Assembly (NCBI GenBank): GCA_903813345.2
Contig: CAIIXF020000003.1
Span: 31,805,151 to 31,869,150, forward strand
Direction of reading: 5' to 3'
DNA: 64,000 nt
Source: Owenia fusiformis
Lineage: Eukaryota; Annelida; Polychaeta; Sabellida; Oweniidae
Shown: in pieces, positions 16,001 to 45,500 of the stretch
Numbering within the stretch: position 1 is the stretch's first letter
How the letters are laid out: each line of letters begins with the position of its first letter
Translations under genes and position numbers: made by a program
The notes under the pieces: model-generated
Databases searched by the model: none
What the model saw: the letters and a program-made list of their open reading frames with translations, nothing else
What the model was told of the DNA's origin: nothing

Positions 16001-18927
16001 TAGGTGCATGGTATGGTAAAATCTTTAAGGTTGTCTATAGCAACTTAACTGATATGCTTTTAGGGTGTGAGATTTTTTTAAAAAGTCGCAATGTCACTGG
16101 CGTAAAAAAGTCAATATTTTTGAAGGAAATCAAGTATTGGTAGTCTACAGGGCCTATAATAAAAGCATATAGATGAAGTAATCAGCATAAAATTAATGTC
16201 ATAGCCAGCTGGTCATAGCTGGTTTTTAAAAATGAGTTACAAGATTTTATGAAAATATGACAGTGAAAGGAGGAGGGGAGTAAGCTATATAGAATTACTC
16301 CCCCTCCATTCACTTTACTCCCCCTTTCCATTCACTGTACAATTTAGATTACTTTTTAAAAATGTTTTGTAAGTAATTTATAAACAGTAATGACATACAT
16401 TTTGTGATGATAATGTCATCTATTAGTATTAATAACATGTCATGTAGACCTCCACTGCTTGATTTCTAGCAAAAAGATTGACTTTTGCATGTTGGTGATG
16501 TTTTTTAATTTTTTTAATAGATCTGACACACCCTTGAAGGATGTCTGTTAAGAAATATCATAGAAAACCTTACAGATTTTACCATACCGTGCAGGCGTGC
16601 CCCTATTCATTTAACTATTTATTCATTAACTTTCTTGTGAAAAAATAAGTCTTGCAGATTTGTTGAATTCTCTGGCAGAAATCAGTTACTCCCTCTCAGT
16701 TCATCTTTTCCGATTACCAAGCATGATTTAAGTTTCATAAAATTAGGATAAATGCAAATTAAATGTGCTATGATGTAAAAGATGGATGACAAAGGTGCAA
16801 AGGTGTTTAAAAATAACTTTTTAAATCTAAAAGTACATTTTCACCTGTGAACAAAGTTAGTGGTGCCATCTATTGGGTCAATAATCCACGTCGGCGCATT
16901 TGTTAATGTGCATTTCTCGCCTGAAGAGACAGATTCCTCTCCTATGAAACTAAGAGATAAAGTTGCATTGTTTCATATTTTTACGAATCCTATACAACCC
17001 ACATATAGTATATCTGCAAAGAGTATCACCTCTGAATGAAGACGCCTTCACTTGTGGAACGCAATGTAAAATGTGCCTGTGTTAAAATGGAACACCTCTC
17101 AAGTGGATCATTATTTTAAGGTATAGAAGGTGTTCAGTTTACATAGGTTTGACTGTACTCAAAACATAATGGCCAATAACTGAAGAATTTTGACAAGCTA
17201 TTTCCACTTCTTTGTGATTCAATCTAAGATAACCACACCATAAAAGTAATGTGGTCACATAAAAATCTGAAAATTACCATGTGCTCTTATTTATACCTAT
17301 TTATCTATTTGTGCTATTCTTATATTCAATTTATGTTTTATCAAGCAGTGTGTACATCTATCTAGGGTGTCCACTCAAAATAACTTGTATTGATTTAATT
17401 CTATATGAAGGAAGAAATAAATAAATAAAAAAGATTGCTCTGCGTCAAATTGTAATACTGTAATATGTTTTGTAAATAATTTGAATGGAACAATAAATAA
17501 AAATAAAAAATAAAATGATTGTGTTACGGTTACAAAATGGACTTAAATAGGTCTACACCTAGTTGACTTATCTAAAAGTTACAAATTGTGTTTTTTAATA
17601 AAACTTACCAATGTGTCGGAAACTTTTGATGGAATGTAGAAATGATCATTTTCTCCACTTGTTGGTCTGTCTCAGTTACAAGATCTGCCAGACTTTCTTT
17701 AGTCTCGATGCGCTTCTCTACCTCTAATGCGCTGCATATTACCTGCAATCAAGTAACAAGCACTATCAGGATGAAAGGAATCTGGAACTAACGTCGTCAA
17801 CATTACAGTACTGTGAAAATATAATCAAGGAGTCGTGTATTTGCCACATTTTCATGAATTTGGAGATTTAGTGTCCTTAACTCTCCCAAACTGTAGAAGA
17901 ATATGCCCTGTAAATTACATTTACCAAAATGAATTTCTCTAAGGTGATGCTTTTTTCATGAATTGAGTTCATTTTTCAATAAAACGAAGTATGGTTTGCC
18001 AGGTTTGTTTATTGTGGTTTGATTTCTTATTATGGTAAGTGCTCAGGAGTGAATAATTCATGTGCGCGCGTGAAATATCAAATAATCTGATTCACAATTG
18101 TGCATTTGTGAATTTATGTTTCCAAGATTTTTTTGCCTATAATAGCAAAATGTTTGCTTTGTTTGTGCATTCTATCCTTGATATAAGAGACTTCTTGTCT
18201 TGCAGTGCGTCCTTGTCTCTGTATATCAATATATATTTTATCGCTCCAAGTACACTATTTGCTTTATTCACACACTTATCCACTTGCTTGTGGAATTAAA
18301 TTTCATTGCCACTATAATACCTAGGTTTACCATATTCTATGGCCACTGAGTGTGCCAACTTGGGAACACCTGACATGAGTGACTTTCAAATGTTGACGCA
18401 TTTGTTCAAATTTTGGACACCTTGGTCCAAATCTGAACACCTTGGCCACATTTGCGCACCTTGGTTGAAATCTTATTCCATATAACCAAACTTTAGACAC
18501 CTCAAAATTTTCGAGTGACTTCAGATTTTCCAGCAAATGCGTGACAAATACGCATATTGCGGGACAGTTGGACGGCCTGTTACAAGAGAGTTGATCATAT
18601 TTCAGTTGATGAATAGCAATCATCCATCAGAGGAAGTGAAAAGATTATAAAACACATAGGGTTTCATGATCAGTGTAAGACAATGTTTACATACATGTAG
18701 GCTTAGAACAAGATTTACATGTTTCATGAACAACAACAAGATCTAGCTAAAGACACCGAAATTGAAAAGGACCTAAGCCTCAATATAGACAATAAGCAGA
18801 CGGCAGATTCTCATCTTGAGGGCGGGGGTGAAAAAGATATACTCACCTTCCCAGCCTCTTTCGCCACATCAATAGCAACACGCAGATATTCATCAATATC
18901 CGAAGATTTTACTTCAATTTTGTCCAT
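13057..18927 (-). CDS. IMPA1: Inositol monophosphatase (IMPA1-like), complete, 8 exons
   Basis: Mg2+-dependent, lithium-sensitive phosphatase that hydrolyses inositol monophosphates to free inositol in the cytosol. Coding exons on the minus strand are 18927-18847, 17742-17609, 16949-16845, 15473-15428, 14729-14621, 14240-14135, 13814-13663 and 13187-13057. All have GT-AG ends and compatible phases, giving 287 residues, close to the usual ~277. Metal-site residues are visible: E76 in FIGEES, D96 and D99 in the family signature [14 protein letters not shown], and about D225 in HCWDVAAGD. The exon 5 donor is taken as A|GTATGT at 14620 because the nearer GTAAAC would break the frame. The start MDKIEV at 18927 begins a short conserved N-terminus and no other ATG fits. 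The gene is divergent from RECQL4, 3.4 kb away. Confidence 0.95.
17030..17159. repeat. Pogo-like element remnant in IMPA1 intron
   Basis: Contains AACACCTCTCAAGTGGATC and ends, on the opposite strand, with GTACAGTCAAACCTATGTAA. This is the same style of end as 3556-4079 and 27935-28051. Only one terminus is clear. Confidence 0.35.
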
Positions 18928-19091
18928 TTTCAATCAAAATGTTTTCGTCGACAGGTGGCAGGTCATTCAAAAAAGGGGAAACACCTCGGAATTCCCAAAG
19001 CTAGCCTCATTCTGGATTGATTTGGCGGAATTTTAAAAAGTTTAGGATTTTATCTCACCAAGGTTCATTCTGCTTTGGAATAATGATAGGT

Positions 19092-19668
19092 AGGGCTGCC
19101 ATCGAACTCAAATGTCAGTGTCGACAGTCGAACTCTGCTGTCGAAAATATTGTCGACAATCGAACTTTCCAGGGAGAAAAAATCATCGGGAAAAAAAGAA
19201 AAATTATTTCTGTGTTGTTGGTTCGTTTTTTCCAAATCTATCGGGGAAAAGCTTCATATAACTTATATTCATATTGGTATGTAATTGCCTAATATTGTTA
19301 CTAAATGCCAAGTTAATAGAATATTATAGACGAAAATGGGACAAATACCTGCAATGTTTCGACCGGGATTTATTTCGACTGCTCGGGCGAAATCTCGTAC
19401 AACGTCTCGCAAGAGAGAAGAGAAGTCATGAAGGGAACTTCCGGGTGAATTTATTTTTTGAAAATGAAATGAATGTGAACAATATTTCCGCAGAATACGC
19501 GCACATAACACGTTGAAATGTGTATTGAAATGTATTGGGGCCATTTGGATATTTTCAAGTAAGTATTGATATCGTTTGCTGTCGACATGACGGGAATTTT
19601 TGTCGACTTCGTTGTCGAACTTGCATTTTGACTGACAAGTCGACGTTCCGACTAATGATGGCAGCCCT
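19092..19668. mobile_element. 577-bp non-autonomous DNA transposon with 10-bp target duplication
   Basis: Begins AGGGCTGCCATC and ends GATGGCAGCCCT, a perfect 12-bp inverted terminus. The sequence AATGATAGGT lies directly on both sides (19082-19091 and 19669-19678), a perfect 10-bp direct repeat interpreted as a target-site duplication. Internally it is rich in GTCGAC words near both ends, which extend the inverted similarity imperfectly. No transposase frame was recognised; the overlapping ORFs on both strands are incidental. The duplication length points towards Mutator-like elements (9-11 bp) more than hAT (8 bp). It sits 165 bp upstream of the IMPA1 start codon. Confidence 0.85.
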
Positions 19669-20006
19669 AATGATAGGTGAGCACGAACAGTCAAATCAAA
19701 TTTTTAAATAGGTGGAACCAGCAGATACTATACATTTCTGAAGAGGTATTAGATTTTGCTAGACTAGCAGCCTACATCTCTGTTTCCATGAAAAAGGCAA
19801 GCAGTTGACTAAAATCATGGGCTTTCAATTAGAAGGGTATGCAACACTGTGTAATAACATGAGACCTTCAAAATGAGCAATGCCATGCTTCCCTTTTATG
19901 GTAATATTTCAAAAAGTATTAGATAAATGTATATGTTTTAGTATTATTTTAATTAAAAATAAATTTTCAATAGGATTAAAGCATAAAATATACGGAGTGG
20001 CTCCAG

Positions 20007-20160
20007 GACCGACAATTGTCGGTACTGGAGACTGTCCAGGGGTATTTGCTGGGGTACCGACAATTGTCGGCACTCTATCGTCACCTAGAAGTGTCAGATA
20101 GAGAACCGACAATTGTCGGTACGCAAGTGGCTGCTACGTGTTTTTGCTAGAGAGCCGACA
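20007..20160. repeat. Cluster of ACCGACAATTGTCGGT palindromes (left group)
   Basis: The 16-bp perfect palindrome ACCGACAATTGTCGGT (or a one-base variant) occurs at about 20008, 20056 and 20105 with ~48-bp spacing, and a half copy GCCGACAATT occurs at 20153. Two further copies lie at about 21410 (with TTATT inserted at the centre) and 21461. Several are followed within a few bases by CTCTA(G). Confidence 0.8.
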
Positions 20161-20210
20161 ATTTCATAAATAAATTCACTACTTTTTATTCCATAAATAA
20201 CTTCATCACT

Positions 20211-20277
20211 GGTAGTCTAGTGGTTAGCGAGCACGATTCGAACACACTCGGATCCGAGTTCGAACCCCGGCAAGACC
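20211..20277 (+). pseudogene. tRNA-like sequence (pseudogene or SINE head)
   Basis: Contains an A-box-like TAGTCTAGTGGTTAGCGAG and a B-box-like GAGTTCGAACCCCGG at tRNA spacing, followed by ATTTTTTTC, a Pol III-type terminator. The acceptor and T stems pair poorly and no clean anticodon arm forms, so it is not called as a working tRNA. It lies between the two groups of ACCGACAATTGTCGGT palindromes. Confidence 0.4.
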
Positions 20278-20379
20278 TATTTTTTTCTTTTGAGGGGGGG
20301 ATAGTGCTTCTTTTGCAGTATTGAATCGTACAGGCATTAACTTGTAGTATGAGCCATAATTTATTTCGACAAAAATTGA

Positions 20380-21409
20380 TTCAACTTCCATCAAAATTGT
20401 CCTACAAGCTTCAATTAAAAAACATTTTAAAGCTCTTTTCTTGTTCTATCTAATGGGTCGATATATACAATTAAGAGGGGATGCTTTCGCCCCCGTCGAC
20501 CTCTACCCTTACTACGCCATGGCACAGGAGAAATATCTCATTTGGAATATATCACTGTTTACTTTGCGTTTGGTAGCTCTCTCATGCGAGATGGAATCGT
20601 GGCCATTAACTAAGGGAGCCAAATGCAACTTCCATCAAAAATTGTGCTATAGGTATGAGTACCGTAATCCAACACCAAATTCGAAAATTCATAACAATAC
20701 TTTGCACATATGGCGTTCGTGACCAACTATGAAACGCTTACCCCCCATAGTGTTATATATCAAAATGCACCTGTCCATATAGGGGTTCGATTGACCTACA
20801 TCAAATTATAGGGAGTCAGGTTACTTTTTGAGATATCAGCGTCCGTTTATTGTAACTCGCGTTTGCTACCACTTCCTCAATTCTGATATGACAGGCAAAC
20901 GCGTAGTAAACATCCTCACATTCGGAACTATTTTTACCTACATCGCTATTTTCGTAATTCAAATGAAAGTTGAACTCCTCTTTATTTTGATACCAAATAG
21001 TGGGATACTAGGTACCCTAGAAGCCAACTATGGGTTATTTAGAACGATGCTACAGGTTTTTAAATGGACTATACACCTTTTGGCGGATGGAGATGGAACC
21101 TCATACCATACGATAAGCTCTAAAAAACATTCTAGCTATTTTCTTCTATCGAATGGGTAGCAAACGCCCCTTCCTTTTTATTGGGTTTTCAACGTTTACT
21201 ACCATTCCCTGTTCCCGGGCTACCGTTTTTTGACTGGGTTTGGTAATCCCCGGGTAACCGGGGCTAATGCCCTCCCCGGGTTTTGCACTTGTTCCCAAAA
21301 TATCCGTATGATATCTGAAATATCCCCCCGCGCATTGCGCATGCGCCAGAAAATTCGAAAATCAATATTTGTCGGTCCTCTAGCGTGTAAACACAGCATA
21401 TCTCCCGTA
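20380..21409. repeat. Internally repetitive AT-rich segment between palindrome groups
   Basis: Recurrent blocks include TTTTCTT...TCTATC(T/G)AATGGGT (about 20435 and 21132), CTTTCGCCCC / CAAACGCCCC and GTTTGCTACCAC. No recognisable protein is encoded: the 93- and 110-codon frames have no known motif. It may be the body of a non-autonomous element bounded by the palindromes. Confidence 0.4.
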
Positions 21410-21479
21410 CCGACAATTTATTTGTCGGTCCTCTAGCGTGCCACCACATCAGAGTCTAGAGTACCGACAATTGTCGGTA

Positions 21480-22364
21480 CTCTAGCCTTTACGTAAAATA
21501 TATTCAATCTCATGTAAAAGTAAACAAAAAAGACAAATAATAATAAGAGGTATCAAGATGTTCTCTTCAAGTATTGCATTGTGGGTAATTATTCAAGAAC
21601 ACATTCCAATAAAAACATAATTTGTGGGAGAATGTTCACTCTCTGTATTGTCATGATAATGATGAATTCCATTTTTTATTGAATTATCAACATAAATGTA
21701 GATAATCACGTTTTTATTTTTGATTTATTTCTCTTAATCATCCATAAAAAGTACAAAATAAGATTTTCTGGGAATGTGTACATTCTCCAATTTTGAAAAC
21801 CCAAAGGCAATGTTTATGTATGAAATATGGGAAGTTGCCTACCCTTCTAGTTGAAAGCCCATGCTAAAATAAATGTCATCTCATGAATTGACCCTCATGC
21901 GCTTTCAGGTGGTAGTAGACATTCCTTAAAGTGACACTGCAAGCTTAAACACTGCATATTTATTCCGAATCATACATAAAAATAAAAACAGAGAATTGTT
22001 CAGAGAATTGGGGATTGGTGGTCCCAAATTTGCTGTTATTTTCGCCATTTATACGTGTGACATCACAATTTATAGATACACCAAAGCCCATGGATACACA
22101 GATGATTGAATAGAGCATGGTCGTTCATATGGAGAACTAGAAAACATTCTATATTGGCTTTGCTGCATTCTGATTGGTTGAGAAATTCAATTAGAGCAGC
22201 ATTAGAGGTTATGTTTGAATTGGATATAACCAATAATTATCTGTGAGGTCATATATCATTTAAAGACATAGTGATATTGACATTTTCTAGTTGTCATTTT
22301 AGAGATCCTTATGTATCTTTTCTAGACGATGTTGTAATTAAAGTTTGAGTTGTGTCACTTCAAG
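21480..22364. promoter_or_regulatory. RECQL4 upstream region
   Basis: AT-rich spacer that must contain the RECQL4 promoter and 5' UTR. A SINE/MITE-like GTGACACTGCAAGCTTAAAC sequence lies near 21932. No TATA box is convincing. No other gene is seen. Confidence 0.35.
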
Positions 22365-40780
<18,416 letters not shown>

Positions 40781-41492
40781 AACACAATGTAGTACTCAGA
40801 CTTGCCAACTAGGAACTGGTAAGAATGAAGTGAAACACAATGTAGTACTCAGACTTGCCAACTAGGAACTGGTAAGAATGAAGTGAAACACAATGTAGTA
40901 CTCAGACTTGCCAATCAGGAACTGGTGAAAATGAAGTGAAACACAATGTAGTACTCAGACTTGCCAATCAGGAACTGATGAGAATGAGGTGAAACCAATA
41001 CAGTACTCAGACTTGCCACTCGGGAACTGGTGAGAATGAGGTGAAACACAATGCAGTACTCAGACTTGCCAATCAGGAACTGGTGAGAATGAAGTGAAAC
41101 ACAATGTAGTACTCAGACTTGCCAATCAGGAACTGGTGAGAATGAGGTGAAACACAATGCAGTACTCAGACTTGCCAATCAGGAACTGGTGAGAATGAGG
41201 TGAAACACAATGTAGTACTCAGACTTGCCACACAGGAACTTGTGAGAATTAGATGAAACAATGTAGGCTAGTACTCAGGTACTCTGACTTGGCACTTAAA
41301 AACACAGTCAAACTTTTTCATGAACCCAAGATAGCCTTTGTTGTGATATAATATAATATTAATTTATAATCTGAGTGTTATGGGTACATAGGCCTATTGT
41401 ACATAATTCAAAGATGGAAATATAGAGCAGGTTACCTTACCAACACATGTTCTGTATAGTTTCATTTGTGCTAAAAAGGAAATAGTTTTATG

Positions 41493-41548
41493 AATAAAAT
41501 TTGGGAAAAAAGTGAATTTGTGTAGTATTAATGTTTATTTTGAATAAA
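41493..41548 (+). other. RECQL4 polyadenylation signals
   Basis: AATAAA occurs at 41493-41498 and again at 41543-41548, ~220 bp past the end of the 53-bp array. Either could end the transcript. Confidence 0.5.
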
Positions 41549-41778
41549 CAGGGTTCCCTCTACATGCTCTAAGAGGGGAGTTGTAATATAAGGTGTGGGA
41601 AATAGGACAACTGGTATATATGCATGTTAGAAAATTAGGGAATGCAAGGTATTATTAATAGATTAAAGGACTTTAAAATGAGCCCAAAGCCTCGTACTAG
41701 CTGTAGCTAGGCTTTCTAAAGGGATGTTTTTTTAATAATTTGAATGGAGAAAAAGGCAAATGAACAAAACAAAAACAT

Positions 41779-41849
41779 GCGTCGGCCGGGAATCGAACCC
41801 GGATCTAATGCTTGGAAGGCATCAATGCTAACCTTTACACCACCGACGC
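41779..41849 (-). tRNA. tRNA-Gly (anticodon TCC), copy 1
   Basis: Minus strand, 71 nt. Acceptor stem GCGTCGG pairs perfectly with CCGACGC; the T arm is CCGGG-TTCGATT-CCCGG; the anticodon loop is CTTCCAA, giving anticodon TCC, which reads GGA glycine codons. A T5 run follows the 3' end, a Pol III terminator. No intron. Confidence 0.95.
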
Positions 41850-41912
41850 TTCATGGCATATGGGTAACTAAGTTCATGCTAAGAGGAGGAAAAACCCTAG
41901 AGCTTTAGAGAT

Positions 41913-42169
41913 CACTTGCGGATCTGGGCAATTGGAGGGCAATTGCCCTTAAATGGGCAAGAAAAGGCCTAAAGGCCCTTTAAAGTGGGCCTTTTTGGTC
42001 ATTACTTGGCCTTCTAGGTCTTATTTTTTAGTTTTAGGCCAAATTTTGAAGAAAATGGGCCTCAAAATTTGGGTTTAGGTGCCCAAATTTTTTTTCCCTC
42101 AAGCACGGATGTTTTTTCTCAGACCTTAAATTTGGCCCCCCCCCTTGTTGGTTCCCAGATCCGCCCCTG
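41913..42169. mobile_element. MITE with GCGGATCTGGG ends between the tRNA genes
   Basis: The left end CACTTGCGGATCTGGG and the right end, read on the other strand (CAGGGGCGGATCTGGG), form inverted repeats of 16 bp with 2 mismatches. GAGAT lies immediately outside on both sides (41908-41912 and 42170-42174). The interior is TTTGGGC-rich and non-coding. Confidence 0.7.
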
Positions 42170-42424
42170 GAGATGCCAGACAAAATTATGTATTTTGCTT
42201 ACCACCTTCATTTGTCAAAATTTTTACAAGCTAGTTACAAATACAGCACTTCGTTGTAATGTTTTAATCGATGTTAGCACATTCCTTACATCTTTATCTT
42301 GATGTAATATAACTACCAATGATATTAATTAATGTGCCAAAAACTAACATATAATACTCGAATTATATTCAGAAATGCAAAAATGTGATCTATGTGATGG
42401 CAAATTACCCAAAGAAAAAAACAT

Positions 42425-42495
42425 GCGTCGGCCGGGAATCGAACCCGGATCTAATGCTTGGAAGGCATCAATGCTAACCTTTACACCACCGACGC
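42425..42495 (-). tRNA. tRNA-Gly (anticodon TCC), copy 2
   Basis: Identical to the 41779-41849 gene over all 71 nt, with the same short flanks (ATG then a T7 terminator on the 3' side, GCTTC(A/G)TG on the 5' side). The two genes are 576 bp apart in the same orientation, so they are a recent tandem duplication or gene-converted pair. The second lies ~100 bp upstream of the ARL2BP start. Confidence 0.95.
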
Positions 42496-42594
42496 TTCGT
42501 GCCATAAAGGGTACTTTTTAACTTTATGTAGGTGTTGTAGTACACATGCACCGGAACCGGAAAATGGGCTTCGCGGATTCCATAGCGTTCAAAT

Positions 42595-45500
42595 ATGGCG
42601 GAAGACGGAAAAGGTAAGCGATTTTACATTTAGACTCATTCCTTCGTATTCTGAATGTGCATATCCTAGAATTGTACATACATCGTTTCTTTGTTTAATA
42701 TTTAACATATGGATATGGTATATTATTAGTTTTAGAGAGGTGATTTCATCAAAAATTGATGTTGATGAAAACTATTTTTTTGATTTTTTTCGTCGTTCTC
42801 GTTCACAAATCACAATCAAAAGTTGACAGACATCAGTCACGTGCATTGGAACTCGCTGGAGTCACTCTGTCACTCTAGAGGTGTAGATTTCCCAAATATG
42901 ATAGATGCTTGGTTGCCACTGTCACTTTCGATGACCAATTCTATAAACTGGAATCTTATTTTCCAATTGGTTCTCAGCAGAATTAATCTAACTTAGCCCA
43001 ACAACAATTAGACCTACAACAGACCTGTAGCCTGGACCTCGTTTCTTATATGATATCAGCCGCGGCTAGCCAATAACGGCCAAGAAAATTTCTAATAGTA
43101 AAGAACGCCGTTATTTAGTTCAACGATGTGAACTACAGTAGAATAAGAGGAGGGAAATCCCGGGGGAAATCCCCAGAGCTTAGAGACATAGATCCCAGCC
43201 AGGTTCTTTTGTAGTAGGATCAGAAGCTCAAAGAGTAATTCGGAAGATACGTCACTAAGAAAATTTCAAATTTTAAAATGACAATTGTGCAGCCATTTAA
43301 GAAAAATATGAGACAAATCATACATGAACCTCATTCAAAGTGTCTTGTTATTCTTTACCTTTCTGATCACTAATGAACGGTTTTCAAGCAATCCTGCGTT
43401 GATAAGATTAAGAGGCCAAAATAGTGATATTTTATCTTCGGGCTCTTGTCTGTCCAAATCTGAATGGTGCTCCGGTGATTCCAGAAATGTGACATCAGTA
43501 TTACAATGCTATTTGGACACACAAGAGCTAGCCCGAATCAAGTGAAAAACCAATTCCGTATGTCAAATTACTGCGTCCATACATAGGTCATTTACTCAAA
43601 CCAAACAAGTAGAAATAGAGAGAAGATCTCAGCTATAAAATAAGTGAAAAATTTGTCACAGGGAAACAGTAGATTTGAATCTAAAAAAGCAATCAGATGA
43701 CTGCATTGCAACAGTATATGAAAAATAGAAACATATGTACAAGACCTAAATTTTGTGTATTTCAAATAGTTTTGTATGGTGTGCAAAGCTCTTGTCTTTT
43801 GTAATTTGTTAAGTTTCAGCCATGTTAATTTTTTCGAAAATAACATGGCAGAGAAGCATTTAGATATAAAAGGCCATACATAATAGAAGCAAACCAAGAT
43901 ATACAAAAATTTAGTGACCATATTCTCAGAATTCCAATTGTTCAAGGCTCGGCCAGAGAATGCATATGAAGCAATCTTATAATGGAGCAAAATCAAACTA
44001 CTGGAAATTATACTTTTCTCACTCTCTCTATGACTTTTGCCCAAAGCAGTATTGCTCTTAAAGGCATGAACAGTAATTGACTAATTGGTATCAATAGACT
44101 AATATGTGATGGTTCTACTTGAATTCTTGTTACAGATCTTTTACATCTGGGGTTTTTCCTGTTGAAATATACAGGGTCTGATTTCGAATACATCATTTTA
44201 GCTTTATTTGACATTCTTCTTCATGCATATTTGCATAATCTATAAAAGTATATTCTACATCTTCAGAAATATTTTTTGAAACTGACAATAATCATGAAAT
44301 GTTTTAATTTTGATGTCACCAACTTAATTCCTGGAAGCTGAGACCTAATGACTCAATATAAATCAAGAAGCAAGTTCTCATATTTATAATGTGTGTTTGA
44401 TTTCATGTTTGACTTGTATCAATTTGGTTTAATCAATGGACTTATGAAAATTTGTCCCACTTGAAGCCATGCATTGCGGGAGATATTTATGTAAATGACC
44501 ATGTTTTCTTCTATCGCATATTAGTTTATTGAATATTGCATGACAATGCTATTACCCGAGTCGTAGGCCCTATATCAGTAATCTATGGATTACTAAATAT
44601 TTTGAAATTTGGTGAATGTCATATTTTGCGAATTAAGACTGCTGGAATTTCATTACTGTGGATTTTTGGCTCACACGGTGAGCCTATGGGATCGACCAGG
44701 CGTCCGTCCGTCCGTTGGTCTGTCCGTCCGTCAACGTTGGCCGCACAAATTAAAACTGCTATTAGGATTGAGTCATAATCCACATTCATTTTATGCATAT
44801 CCATAATGCCTATTTGTCCTATCATCGCCATTTCCCAAGTTCGCCCGGTTTCCGAAAAATTGCTGATTTTGACGTCAAAAAGTAAAATATTCTGTAAATA
44901 CTAGACACTTTGTTGAAGTAGAACTTTCAAATAACTTGTAGTAGTTGCTGTATATGCAACTTATGTTCTCTGAAGATTTCAAAGCTCTTGAAATTACAGT
45001 TTTTGGTGTTTACTCTATAAAATTTGACAAAAAGTAGGACATTTTCAGGGAACTTTCTCATGTATAAAGTCAATCATCATTGGCTGCACAAAACACTCTG
45101 TGAGCACAGGAATGTGGGTCCTTTATTAAAGAGATACAAAAACCATGAAAATCAATAGCATATACAGTTTGTCCCAGAACTCATGAGAATTTTTTGAGGG
45201 AGATATAAGGCATGGGTGATTTTTCTTCAAATTTGGTACACTTATTAAACACACATTGAGGAATAACTGAGATGAATTTCAGGCACATATCTTTTATATT
45301 TCCGAATCTATTGACATTTGAATTCTACATCGCCACAAACCCTGGAGTAGTCGGAGAAATACAACAATTTACGTCACATTTTGATAATATTTACACAACT
45401 TCTCTACTCTAATAGCATTGTTTTCATTGAATTATTTCAGCGTTTCAGTACATTAGTTAATAGGATCATACACATTCAGCTAACATATCTCCACAGAGTT

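Noticed and set aside
19269-19694. 141-codon minus-strand frame
   Set aside because: It falls almost wholly inside the 577-bp transposon and reads across its end; no transposase motif is visible.
43592-44044. 150-codon minus-strand frame in ARL2BP intron 1
   Set aside because: One of the longest frames in the window, but it has no recognisable domain, a phenylalanine/tyrosine/leucine-rich AT-driven composition, and lies within an intron.
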